Below are positions 1 to 7,497 of a stretch of DNA of 14,592 nucleotides, in pieces; the first letter of the stretch is position 1, and each line of letters begins with the position of its first letter. The notes beneath the pieces are model-generated. The model saw nothing but the letters and a program-made list of their open reading frames with translations. It was not told where the DNA came from and ran no database searches. Made by a program: the position numbers and the translations under genes. This DNA is from Ktedonobacteraceae bacterium. GTDB lineage: Bacteria; Chloroflexota; Ktedonobacteria; Ktedonobacterales; Ktedonobacteraceae. The stretch covers positions 1-14,592 of the forward strand of contig JAFMRP010000029.1 of NCBI GenBank assembly GCA_017354095.1. Reading direction: 5' to 3'.

Positions 1-760
1 CCAGGTCAAAGCTGCCCTTGACTTCCCCCACTTTGCCATAGATGCCAATACGAGGGAGCGTAGGATCAAAGGCTTTCTGTGCCAGGCGGCGAAACACATC
101 ATAATAGGGTTCGACTGGCAGATGTTCCTGCATCCATGCCAACAGCGCGTTGACATCGAGAGGCTCTACATTGGGAGTAAAGAGATCTGGTGGCAAAGGA
201 GTCCCAACCGGAAAATACAGCTTGTCTTGAGTGACACCCAGGTGGAGAAAACGACGATAGGTTGCAGGCGAGACCACAAGATAGTCCGCCGTCAGAATGA
301 CCTCGCGGTACGCTGCCTGCAATTCTGGTGATTGGAACAAGGCACCAACATCACTCCCAGCATGGCGCAGCCCATAGGGAATACCAGTCCAGTGAGAAGC
401 AAGTGAGGCTGCGATGGCGTACGGCTCAAGATAATAGCTATAGATCAATTCGCAGTGGTAGGTCCGAATGACCGTGGTAGCGAGGGAGGCCAATTTCGTG
501 ACAAAGGGATTGGCATAAGGAATATAGTGACGGCGTTGTGCCTTATCTGTGGTATGAACGCTGATGCTTCCTGGGCAATTCAGCGGCAAGGGCGGCAAGG
601 GAGACCAGTTGAGACAACGATACTGGGATTCAACCTCTTCTGCATTCGTGACAACATGAACCTGAAAGCCTGCTTTGGCAAGGGAAAGAGCTACCCACTG
701 ATTATCCTTGCTCACACCGCCTTGAATGGGGAAAAATTTTCCGATCAGACAAATATTCAT
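1..760 (-). CDS. Glycosyltransferase, GT4/GT-B type (partial, C-terminus outside window)
   Basis: Reading the minus strand from the ATG at 760 gives 253 uninterrupted codons running off the left edge. The N-terminus (MNICLIGKFFPIQGGVSKDN) matches the usual opening of GT-B fold glycosyltransferases: a first beta strand, then a glycine-rich loop near residues 14-16. The last visible residues (IGIYGKVGEVKGSFDL) resemble the start of the C-terminal nucleotide-sugar-binding half of GT4 enzymes, where a glycine-rich strand is followed by a KG pair. Such enzymes move a sugar from a nucleotide sugar to a cytoplasmic acceptor; donor and acceptor cannot be told here. An AGAAGGA ribosome-binding site lies about seven bases before the start. 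A small cysteine-containing gene lies 94 bases upstream on the same strand, with a strong hairpin between, so the two may be co-transcribed. Family assignment is fairly secure, substrate unknown. Confidence 0.85.
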   Translation of the reverse strand, partial: MNICLIGKFFPIQGGVSKDNQWVALSLAKAGFQVHVVTNAEEVESQYRCLNWSPLPPLPLNCPGSISVHTTDKAQRRHYIPYANPFVTKLASLATTVIRTYHCELIYSYYLEPYAIAASLASHWTGIPYGLRHAGSDVGALFQSPELQAAYREVILTADYLVVSPATYRRFLHLGVTQDKLYFPVGTPLPPDLFTPNVEPLDVNALLAWMQEHLPVEPYYDVFRRLAQKAFDPTLPRIGIYGKVGEVKGSFDL

Positions 761-780
761 CAGTGTCCTTCTCTCGGAGA

Positions 781-842
781 GCACCATCGTATGGCATGGG
801 TTCTCCTGATGCCATCAGAGGAGATACGCCATGCGATGGTGC
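781..842 (-). promoter_or_regulatory. Long imperfect hairpin between the small gene and the glycosyltransferase
   Basis: The arms GCACCATCGTATGGC (781-795) and GCCATGCGATGGTGC (828-842) pair over 15 positions. The single odd position is a U-G wobble in a plus-strand RNA and a C-A mismatch in a minus-strand RNA. An inner stem (TCTCC..TGAT against ATCAGGAGA, with a two-base bulge) extends the structure. No T-run follows on either strand, so it does not look like a simple intrinsic terminator. It begins 12 bases after the small gene's stop codon and ends about 20 bases before the glycosyltransferase start. That would suit an mRNA-stabilising or attenuating element inside an operon, but a decayed mobile-element end is also possible. 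Confidence 0.6.
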
Positions 843-854
843 TTGTCAACAGGC

Positions 855-1070
855 TTAGCGAACGACAGGGGTAGGCACTTCCTCGACCCAGTCCATGAAC
901 GGAGCATCAGTACTACATTCCAATTTACAGGTGTTCGGTGGTACTGGCGTTTGGCAGGTATCTTTGCAACTGTTGCCAGGCAAGGTTGCCATCCCTTGGG
1001 CAACCAACACCAGTCGAAAACGCGAGGTCTGGTTATTCTCGCCTGGCTGGTGCAACACACTCATCATCAT
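855..1070 (-). CDS. Small cysteine-containing protein, 71 aa; unknown, possible peptide precursor
   Basis: I do not recognise the family. The gene opens with three consecutive ATG codons preceded by AAAAAAGGAG with a seven-base spacer, one of the best ribosome-binding sites in the window, which is why I call it over overlapping frames. The first half is polar (about residues 8-24). The second half holds two CxxxC pairs (SCKDTC, then NTCKLEC), and the tail is acidic and proline-containing (MDWVEEVPTPVV). There is no clear signal peptide or membrane segment. It lies just upstream of a glycosyltransferase on the same strand, with a hairpin between. A leader/core layout with paired cysteines in front of a modifying enzyme resembles a ribosomally made, modified peptide, but no lanthipeptide synthetase, radical SAM maturase or exporter is visible nearby. 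A small metal-binding or disulfide protein is an alternative. Confidence 0.55.
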   Translation of the reverse strand: MMMSVLHQPGENNQTSRFRLVLVAQGMATLPGNSCKDTCQTPVPPNTCKLECSTDAPFMDWVEEVPTPVVR

Positions 1071-1121
1071 GATCAGCTCCTTTTTTCACGTGACACTCGA
1101 TACTGTACGATAACGCATCAC

Positions 1122-1140
1122 TTATGATAGATAATCATAA
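1122..1140. promoter_or_regulatory. AT-rich palindrome, possible operator
   Basis: TTATGAT and ATCATAA form a perfect 7-bp inverted repeat around the five-base centre AGATA. It lies about 50 bases upstream of the small cysteine-containing gene (minus strand, start 1070) and about 40 bases past the end of the regulator remnant. The size and symmetry suit a dimeric repressor site, and the AT-rich sequence may overlap a promoter. I cannot fix -35 and -10 boxes with confidence. Confidence 0.35.
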
Positions 1141-1148
1141 CAATTCCC

Positions 1149-1170
1149 ACTCCTACCGGACTCCTACTGA
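1149..1170 (-). repeat. Two tandem copies of an 11-bp interspersed unit
   Basis: On the minus strand this reads TCAGTAGGAGT followed by CCGGTAGGAGT: two 11-bp units differing at the first positions. The 17-base core GTAGGAGTCCGGTAGGA recurs exactly near 3081-3102, and single degenerate copies lie at 9842 and 9885. It is intergenic, directly after the stop of the regulator remnant. Confidence 0.6.
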
Positions 1171-1181
1171 GTCTGTTGCAA

Positions 1182-1499
1182 TCATAGGCATAAATTCAGA
1201 AATTGCGCCGCTTGCTGATACATCTGAAGAATCTGCATAGGGCGTTTTCGGTAGAAATAGAGATTGGCCTGGCGTATGAGTGCAGCTACTTGCAGATGGG
1301 GATCGCCAGCGATTTCTCTGTAGAAGTTTGCCTGCTTCTCCAGAGTTACGTCCAGAAGGATATCAAAATCGCCGAGTGAGAGGCAGAACTGACACGGCAC
1401 CGCCAGTACCTTGAAGGTCTGCGCCTTTCTATCCAGCAACAGGAACATAGCGGCTAAACGCTTTTTCGCTGGCAATACTGCCCCTTGGAAAAGTTGCAC
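1182..1499 (-). pseudogene. Remnant of a TPR-containing transcriptional regulator (likely)
   Basis: The minus-strand frame gives 105 residues with no good start signal. Residues from about 50 on (LEKQANFYREIAGDPHLQ, then AALIRQANLYFYRKRP, then ILQMYQQAAQFLN) have the small/large helix rhythm of a tetratricopeptide repeat. They resemble, from memory, the C-terminal TPR region of ktedonobacterial XRE or AfsR-like regulators, in which such 'YFYRKRP..LQ.YQ.A' segments occur. No helix-turn-helix domain is present. The upstream side runs into the start of the kinase gene on the opposite strand, and the C-terminus stops abruptly next to the 11-bp repeats. I therefore read it as a fragment truncated at both ends. 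A short functional protein is possible but less likely. Confidence 0.45.
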
Positions 1500-1529
1500 T
1501 CGTCCTTACTGTTGGGTAGAATATGGCTG

Positions 1530-2378
1530 ATGAAGAAAGCGCACAATAAGAAGACTGCATCTCTGCGTTCTGTGCTGCCAGAAAAACTGGTATCCTATGT
1601 TGGACAAGTAGATTCCATTGAGCATCCTCCACAAGGAACAGCATTCCAGGTATGTATTCTCTCCTCTCCACATGGGCGTTTCATACTCAAACAGACAGAC
1701 AGTCCCTCCATGGTCAATGCACTCATCAAGGAATGCCAGATTCTCACCGCCTTACAGCATTACGCTCCTTTCGTCGCACAACCACTGGGAGACGCTGAGA
1801 CTGATCACGGCCATGCCTTTTTATTTACCTGTATTGAGGGAGATCCTTTGCATGTCGCTCTCAACCATTCCAGTGCTGACGAGCGTCATCATCTTATTCA
1901 ACACTATGCTCAATCGCTTCGTCGTGTGCATGGCTGGGCGCCAGATTTGTCGCAACCAACCGATTGGCTGACGCAGACATTACAATGGGTAGGGACAAAC
2001 ATTCAAGCAAAATCACGTGGTGCCTGTGTCGCTGGCACGAACAGCCGCTTCGATGGGGAAGATGCACAACAGCTTTTGGCCAAACTTCAAGCTCATCGGC
2101 CTTCCCTTTCAAATGATCTGGTCTTTTGTCATGGCGATTATTGCTTGCCAAATGTTATTATCCAGAATGCTCAGGTCATGGGTATCATTGATTGGTCGTT
2201 AGGAGGATATGCTGATCGCCGTTTTGATCTGGCAACGGCATTGTTTAGCATGAGACTGAGCTTACCAGACTCAGACTATCTCACTACTTTCCTTCAAGCG
2301 TATGGTTATTCGGAACCGCTAGAAACCCTGGAATTTTTTGAAGCATTACATGCCTTAACATGTGCTTTTTGGCAATGA
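1530..2378 (+). CDS. APH/choline kinase-family phosphotransferase
   Basis: This 282-residue protein has the protein-kinase-like fold of aminoglycoside phosphotransferases. A candidate ATP-binding lysine sits at K54 (FILKQT), with a partner glutamate near E68. The catalytic Brenner motif is HGDYCLPN (H201, D203, N208), and the metal-binding aspartate is D221 in IIDW. These enzymes transfer the ATP gamma-phosphate to a hydroxyl on a small molecule in the cytoplasm; the substrate may be an antibiotic, a choline-like amine or another metabolite and cannot be deduced here. I chose the ATG at 1530 (MKKAHNKKTA) over the TTG at 1485, because the earlier start adds an unalignable stretch overlapping the regulator remnant; the ribosome-binding site is weak for both. 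The C-terminus (CAFWQ) is somewhat short for the family, but all active-site motifs are present. Neighbours give no clue to the substrate. Confidence 0.8.
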   Translation: MKKAHNKKTASLRSVLPEKLVSYVGQVDSIEHPPQGTAFQVCILSSPHGRFILKQTDSPSMVNALIKECQILTALQHYAPFVAQPLGDAETDHGHAFLFTCIEGDPLHVALNHSSADERHHLIQHYAQSLRRVHGWAPDLSQPTDWLTQTLQWVGTNIQAKSRGACVAGTNSRFDGEDAQQLLAKLQAHRPSLSNDLVFCHGDYCLPNVIIQNAQVMGIIDWSLGGYADRRFDLATALFSMRLSLPDSDYLTTFLQAYGYSEPLETLEFFEALHALTCAFWQ

Positions 2379-2479
2379 GAGAGAGTACTTTCTTTCTTGC
2401 ATTCAGATGGATCAGCTTTGAGAGTTGCGATAACTAACCATATGTGTTACTAGCAGATGTGAGGCTCGCGCTCATTTTT

Positions 2480-2932
2480 ATGATGCGCGAGCCGGAGTCT
2501 TGGTCCAAAAACATGGAGCAAACAAAAGCACTCGCTCCAGTTGTACGGAACGCATTTTTGCACGTTGATCGTCGCTGCTTTGTTCCGTACTTTTATACAC
2601 GTCAGGGGATGGAGTGGAGACGCCAGGAGGCTGAAACATCCACTGTGTATCAGGATCGAGTGCTGGTTACTCAGATTGATGAGCAGCAACATGCAAGCAG
2701 TTCTAGCCCACAACCCACGATTATAGCTGCTCTGTTAGAAGCGCTTCATCTGGCTCCCAGCCTGCGGGTGCTAGAAATCGGGACTGGCACTGGCTATAAT
2801 GCGGCACTGATTGTACGATCCTGGATACGGCTGGGGCGTCCAGGCCAGGACGCCTATCAGGTACACGTCACCCCTCACGGCCATTATCACTTCACACTCA
2901 GGGCCCAGAAACTGTCTGGTGCAGATGCATAG
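2480..2932 (+). pseudogene. Protein-L-isoaspartate O-methyltransferase-like, truncated
   Basis: The protein reads like the N-terminal third of ktedonobacterial isoaspartyl-methyltransferase-like enzymes: a helical start, a 'FVPYFYTRQGMEW' segment, the substrate-loop-like 'YQDRVLVTQID', the SSSSPQP segment, and SAM motif I as VLEIGTGTGYNAAL (about residues 95-108 from the ATG at 2480). Just after motif I the sequence stops looking like a methyltransferase and ends some 40 residues later (DAYQVHVTPHGHYHFTLR). Motifs II and III and about half the catalytic domain are missing, with no continuation in the other frames. An internal deletion joining motif I to a tail segment, or a premature end, would explain this. 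No convincing ribosome-binding site precedes the ATG at 2480 or the GTG at 2444. I treat it as a broken gene; the intact version would methylate damaged aspartyl residues or, in peptide-maturation paralogues, a backbone. Confidence 0.65.
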
Positions 2933-3232
2933 TAGTGCTATACTACAGGAAAAGATCACTGCTCTGGATTTCGCGGTTTTGCTTGCTGTAGAGCATATCT
3001 CTGCCTTTTCTTCACCAGTTCTGCTCTGGTACAGGGCTTTCGTCTGACGACCGAGGACATGCAGAAAAGACAAAGCCCGCCCGGTAGGAGTCCGGTAGGA
3101 GGATTTTCTCTTACACTGGAAGAAGCTGGAACGTTCTCTGTTGAGTCACGCTCGTAGGTTCGGTCAGGTGCTGAACTGCTCAAGCGCCGAGAGTCGTGCC
3201 CGTAGTCCTGTGCCAGGAAGGAGTCTATACGA
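2933..3232 (+). other. Intergenic region ahead of the tricorn protease gene
   Basis: I find no supportable gene here. It holds the tandem 11-bp repeat at 3081-3102, a minor 5-bp inverted repeat (GTAGT/ACTAC, 2932-2946) containing a -10-like TATACT, and the AAGGAG ribosome-binding site of the next gene near 3218-3223. The promoter of the protease gene should lie in this gap, but no clear -35/-10 pair stands out. Confidence 0.5.
3081..3102 (+). repeat. Tandem 11-bp interspersed repeat, two units
   Basis: CCGGTAGGAGT is followed directly by CCGGTAGGAGG. The core is shared exactly with the inverted copy at 1149-1170. The copy lies about 130 bases upstream of the tricorn start, in non-coding sequence. 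Confidence 0.65.
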
Positions 3233-6200
3233 ATGGCTGCGCAAGGCTACCTTCGGTTCCCCACGATTTTTCAGGATCGCATCGTCTTTGTGGCTGAAGA
3301 TGATCTCTGGCTGGTCGCCAGCACGGGAGGGCGGGCAGAGCGCTTGACGGCGGGAGTAGCAGAAGTTCGTTATCCGCGCATTTCGCCCGATGGATCCTGG
3401 GTGGCCTTTGTCGGGAGGGAAGAAGGGCCAAGCGAAGTCTTCATCATGCCCATGTTGGGTGGGCCTGCACAGCGCCTGACGTACCAGGCAGGTAGATGTC
3501 GCGTCCTGGGCTGGTCAGCTGATGGTGCCGAGATTTTCTACGCCAGCAACGCTGGACAGTTTGCACGCAGCTTTGACGTGATCTATGCCGTCAAACCACA
3601 GGGGGAACTGCCGCGTCAACTCACCCAATGGGGCATGGCCAGTACCCTCGCCCTGGGTCCCGGTGGCGAGGTGGTCCTTGGACGCCATAATCAGAGACGG
3701 GATTATGCCCACTGGAAACGCTATCGTGGGGGACAGGTTGGTCATCTCTGGTGTGATGCGACCGGATCGGGAACCTTTCAACGGCTGCTGCACCTGGCAG
3801 GCAATGTGACTGATCCCTGCTGGGCCGGTGAGCGTCTCTATTTTCTTGCCGATCATGAAGGCATTGGCAACCTCTATTCGTGCACTCCTTCCGGCGAAGA
3901 TGTGCGTCGCCATACTCACCATACCGATTTCTACGCACGGCACCTCAGCAGTGATGGGCAACGCCTGGTGTATCACGCTGGTGCTGACCTTTATCTCTAC
4001 GATCCAGAGATCAAGCATTCGCGTCGCCTCGATCTCGAACTGCCCAGCTTGCGCACGCAGCGTCAACGCAAGTTTGTCTCCGCCAGCCGCTACCTGGATA
4101 CCCTCGCGTTGCATCCCCAGGGTCACCGGTTGGCGTTGACAACACGCGGGAAGGCATTGAGCCTGGGACATTGGGAAGGCCCCGTCATGCAATATGGAGA
4201 GCCTGATGGAGTGCGCTATCGCTTCCTGGAATGGCTCAATGATGGACAACGCCTGCTGGCGATTTGCGATGCGCCTGGCTATGAGGCACTCGTCCTGTTT
4301 CATCCTGAAACGGCGAGCACGACGCTTCTCGCGGAGCTTGATCTGGGACGGGTGAACCACCTGACGGTTGCTCCGACCCAGGATATGGTGGCCGTGACCA
4401 ATCATCGTCAGGAACTGCTGGTCGTAGACCTGGAGACCAGAACGGCGCGGGTGGTGGATCAGAGCGCCTACCGCGCTCTTGGCGATCCCTGCTGGTCGCC
4501 CGACGGGCGCTGGCTGGCCTACAGCTTTTTCCTTTCGCATGAGCAGGCAGCCCTGAAGGTATGCCAGGTGGAGAGAGGAGAGACGTATCAAGTGACCGAT
4601 CCAGTGCTTCGCGATATCAGCCCGAGCTTCGATCCCGAGGGGAACTATCTCTACTTTATTGGCTATCGCCACTTTACGCCTGTCTACGATAGCTTACAGT
4701 TTGATCTGGGATTTCCACGTGGTGGCAAACCGTATGTCGTGCTGCTACGCCACGATCAGAAGTCACCCTTTGTCCCTGAACCCAAAGCACTGGGAGATCC
4801 TGTCAAAGAGGGAGCCACACCCTCAACGCAGGTAGACACCGAGAGCAATGCCCAGGCGCGGCAGGCACACGATGTGCTATCTGGGCAAGTGACCCCCATG
4901 GTCATCGATCTGGATGGCATTCGTAGGCGGGTTCTGCCGTTCCCTGTCGATGAGGGGCGCTACTCTACGATACGGGGCATGAAAGGCAAAGCGCTGTTTC
5001 TGTCCTTCCCGCTTGAAAAAAGTGATGAGCAGCAGCGCGGGGGCCATATCGATTGCTATGACTTCGAACGCCATAAAAAGGAGTGCCTCATTGAGGGAGT
5101 GACGAGTTTTGAGCTTTCCCGGGATGGCCGGACGCTCCTCTATCGCCAGGGCTCACGATTGCGTGTGCTCAAGGCAGGTGAGAAACCACCCAAGGGCAAT
5201 CATGGTGATCATCCAGGCCGCGAAAGTGGCTGGCTGGACCTGCATCGGGTCAAGGTCTCGGTGCAGCCCGCATCTGAATGGCGCCAAATGTTTGCTGAAG
5301 CCTGGCGCCTGCAACGCGAACACTTCTGGGATGAAAACATGATGGGCGTCGATTGGGAGGCGATGTATGCCCGGTACGCCCCGCTGCTGGAGCGGGTCAG
5401 TTCACGCTCTGAACTCTCCGACCTGCTGTGGGAACTCCAGGGCGAACTGGGAACCTCGCATGCCTACGAACACGGTGGCGACTACCGCGCTGGACCAAAT
5501 TACCGCCAGGGCTTCCTCGGCGTTGACTGGAGCTATGACGCCACTGATCAACGCTACCGCCTGACGCGCATCATACAAGGGGACCCTGCTGAGTGTACTG
5601 CGACCTCGCCCCTGACGGGACCAGGCCTGGATGTGGCTGAGGGAGATGCGGTGTTGGCCATCAATGGGCAGCGCGTGAGGTCTGCACGTCCGCCTCAGGC
5701 CCTATTGGTCAACCAGGCAGGGCAGGAGGTGCAATTGACCATCGAGGACGCACAGACGAAACAGGCCCACGTCATCTCCGTCAAAGCGCTGCGAAGTGAA
5801 TTCCCGGCGCGCTACCGCGATTGGGTGGAGGGCAATCGTCGCCTGGTGCATGAAACGTCGGACAACCAGGTGGGCTACCTGCACATTCCCAATATGTATG
5901 GCCCAGGTTACGCTGAATTCCACCGGAGCTTTTTGCGTGAATATAACTATCCCGCGCTCATCGTCGATGTGCGTTGGAATACTGGGGGAAGAGTCTCGGG
6001 GCTTCTCTTGCAGAAACTGGCCCGTCGCCGCCTTGGCTATAAGCTCTCGCGCTGGCGTGCGCCGCTGCCATTTCCGTATGAGTCGCCACGTGGCCCCCTG
6101 GTGGCGCTCACTAATGAACAGGCAGGCTCCGATGGTGATATCTTCAGTCACAGCTTCAAACTGCTGGGCTTGGGTCCATTGATTGGCATGCGAACCTGGG

Positions 6201-6478
6201 GCGGCGTGATTGGCATCGCGCCACGCCACACATTGGTCGATGGCACGGTCACCACCCAACCTGAATTCTTCTCCTGGTTCAAGGATGTTGGCTGGCAGGT
6301 CGAAAACTATGGAACCGATCCTGATATTGAAGTGGACATTGCTCCCCAGGACTTCGCCCAGCACCGCGATCCGCAGTTGGAACGCGCCATCGCCGAGGCG
6401 CTGCGCCTGGTGGAAATGTCTGCCACCCTCGATGTCCCATCCAGCGGCGACCGCCCCACTCATGGGAAAAGAGAATAG
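3233..6478 (+). CDS. Tricorn protease homologue (S41 family), full length
   Basis: The 1081-residue protein matches the size and layout of archaeal tricorn protease. Two beta-propellers fill roughly residues 1-310 and 320-680, with propeller signatures such as FPTIFQDRIVFVAEDDLWLV, PRISPDGSWVAF and CWSPDGRWLAY. A helical C1 domain follows (WRLQREHFWDENM), then a PDZ domain around 765-850 (LDVAEGDAVLAINGQ) and the C2 S41 domain. The catalytic set is present: S742-H743 in GTSHAY, nucleophile S966 with D967 in AGSDGD, and E1011 in TQPEFFSW, close to the Thermoplasma numbering (S745, H746, S965, D966, E1023). Tricorn cuts oligopeptides released by the proteasome or ATP-dependent proteases into short peptides inside the cell. 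A good AAGGAG site lies nine bases before the ATG. A low-complexity linker (about 525-555) joins parts of the second propeller. No partner aminopeptidase is adjacent, so it stands alone here. Confidence 0.93.
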   Translation: MAAQGYLRFPTIFQDRIVFVAEDDLWLVASTGGRAERLTAGVAEVRYPRISPDGSWVAFVGREEGPSEVFIMPMLGGPAQRLTYQAGRCRVLGWSADGAEIFYASNAGQFARSFDVIYAVKPQGELPRQLTQWGMASTLALGPGGEVVLGRHNQRRDYAHWKRYRGGQVGHLWCDATGSGTFQRLLHLAGNVTDPCWAGERLYFLADHEGIGNLYSCTPSGEDVRRHTHHTDFYARHLSSDGQRLVYHAGADLYLYDPEIKHSRRLDLELPSLRTQRQRKFVSASRYLDTLALHPQGHRLALTTRGKALSLGHWEGPVMQYGEPDGVRYRFLEWLNDGQRLLAICDAPGYEALVLFHPETASTTLLAELDLGRVNHLTVAPTQDMVAVTNHRQELLVVDLETRTARVVDQSAYRALGDPCWSPDGRWLAYSFFLSHEQAALKVCQVERGETYQVTDPVLRDISPSFDPEGNYLYFIGYRHFTPVYDSLQFDLGFPRGGKPYVVLLRHDQKSPFVPEPKALGDPVKEGATPSTQVDTESNAQARQAHDVLSGQVTPMVIDLDGIRRRVLPFPVDEGRYSTIRGMKGKALFLSFPLEKSDEQQRGGHIDCYDFERHKKECLIEGVTSFELSRDGRTLLYRQGSRLRVLKAGEKPPKGNHGDHPGRESGWLDLHRVKVSVQPASEWRQMFAEAWRLQREHFWDENMMGVDWEAMYARYAPLLERVSSRSELSDLLWELQGELGTSHAYEHGGDYRAGPNYRQGFLGVDWSYDATDQRYRLTRIIQGDPAECTATSPLTGPGLDVAEGDAVLAINGQRVRSARPPQALLVNQAGQEVQLTIEDAQTKQAHVISVKALRSEFPARYRDWVEGNRRLVHETSDNQVGYLHIPNMYGPGYAEFHRSFLREYNYPALIVDVRWNTGGRVSGLLLQKLARRRLGYKLSRWRAPLPFPYESPRGPLVALTNEQAGSDGDIFSHSFKLLGLGPLIGMRTWGGVIGIAPRHTLVDGTVTTQPEFFSWFKDVGWQVENYGTDPDIEVDIAPQDFAQHRDPQLERAIAEALRLVEMSATLDVPSSGDRPTHGKRE

Positions 6479-6635
6479 GAGAGGACGGTGCGGCTTCCTG
6501 TTCTGGCTCCTCTGATGGTGATAAACTAGCTACAGATGCTCCTGTGAAACGCAGAGCACGGGCAGGAAAACGATACCTCCACTCCACTTGAGATAATAGA
6601 CGACAGAGAAGTGACCTTAGAGCAGATGAGAGGGA

Positions 6636-7286
6636 ATGATGGATATTCCTGTAACACCGGCAGAAAAAGAAAGACAGTGGCAGCGGATGGCGGAGCGCTA
6701 TGCACAGATTACCGATAAACTGGGCAAAGGGATCGATGCGGGTATCATGGAGACGGTCATTGTCCTGAATCTGCTCGGCATGCCTACCCGTCAATCCTGC
6801 GAAGGACATCTGGAACATGGTACCTGCGCGCCCTGGATTGATGTCTATGCGCCCGGACTTGACGAGGAAGAGCAACGTTTCCATGCAATGATGAAGCACG
6901 CTCAACAGCAACGCGAACAACACCTCAGCTCAAAGGAAGAGCTTCAACGTCTCTTTGCCGCAGCGCACCAGGTGAGAAAAGAGATCAAACAGCAACATAG
7001 CAAGGTCAGCCAAAAAGCGATGGCCTATCTGGAAGCCTTTTACCGCACCAGAGCGGTTCCTTATGATCAACAGTTAGTGCTGCGGGGATTCTGGCTTGGC
7101 TCTAGTCGCATCGAAAGCCTGGGAGCAGATTTTCAGGAAATTGTCCCACTCGACCTGCGACAACAGAAATTACAAGCATACCAGCAGGAGATGAGCGCCT
7201 TCACTGATTTTCTCAAGGCGTGCTGGTTGGCGGGCACAGGGCCAGATGATAGCACAGTCCCTGAGCAGGCAGGATCAGATGGATGA
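6636..7286 (+). CDS. Uncharacterised 216-aa protein with SCEGH motif and coiled coil
   Basis: I cannot name a family. The N-terminal 75 residues hold 'GIDAGIMETVIVLNLLGMPT', then the striking SCEGHLEHG (S54-G62), then CAPWIDVYAP. This 'SCEGH ... PWI' arrangement occurs, as I recall, in uncharacterised proteins, and the Cys, Glu and His would suit metal binding or catalysis. Residues about 75-135 are rich in Gln, Glu and Lys with heptad-like spacing, which suggests a coiled coil. The last third contains GFWLGSSRIESLGADFQEIVPLD. There is no signal peptide or membrane segment, so it is probably cytoplasmic. Two ATGs (6636, 6639) stand side by side; the second has the better spacing from GAGGG. 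It is 157 bases after the protease gene and probably has its own promoter. It looks intact. Confidence 0.7.
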   Translation: MMDIPVTPAEKERQWQRMAERYAQITDKLGKGIDAGIMETVIVLNLLGMPTRQSCEGHLEHGTCAPWIDVYAPGLDEEEQRFHAMMKHAQQQREQHLSSKEELQRLFAAAHQVRKEIKQQHSKVSQKAMAYLEAFYRTRAVPYDQQLVLRGFWLGSSRIESLGADFQEIVPLDLRQQKLQAYQQEMSAFTDFLKACWLAGTGPDDSTVPEQAGSDG

Positions 7287-7497
7287 GAGAGATCAGGCAG
7301 AGCCTCCTCTGGTCCAGGAAGCCTCTCTGCGGAGAAGCAGTATGCTCGTGTTGAGCGCCTGCGTCGAAAAGATATCTACATGCTTGAGCATATGAATGGA
7401 ATGTGCAGATCATGAGGGCGGATCTCTATAGCATTTCGTACGCCGAGGAACGTTGCATACGTACAGAGAATAGCGCGAATAGAGAAAGGCATAGTAG

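Noticed and set aside
455..874. A 139-codon plus-strand open frame at the left end
   Set aside because: It lies opposite the glycosyltransferase frame, which is open for 253 codons with family-like sequence.
855..1070. Calling the small gene a glycocin or lanthipeptide precursor outright
   Set aside because: The CxxxC spacing and the GT4-like neighbour do not match known glycocins, and no lanthipeptide synthetase is visible.
3515..4672. A 385-codon open frame on the minus strand inside the tricorn gene
   Set aside because: It mirrors the tricorn coding frame, has no family resemblance or ribosome-binding site, and the plus-strand protein is full length with all catalytic residues.
5702..6463. 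A 253-codon minus-strand open frame in the tricorn C-terminal region
   Set aside because: Antisense shadow of the S41 domain; the sequence does not resemble a protein family.
6479..6530. A possible terminator after the tricorn gene (AGAGG/CCTCT)
   Set aside because: The stem is only five bases with a large loop and no T-run.
6279..6923. A 214-codon minus-strand open frame spanning the tricorn end and the next gene
   Set aside because: It covers parts of two plus-strand genes and their gap, with no recognisable domain.
7330..7415. A short frame reading AEKQYARVERLRRKDIYMLE before the NYN gene
   Set aside because: It looks protein-like but is under 30 codons, has no start, and I cannot match it to a family; possibly a gene remnant.
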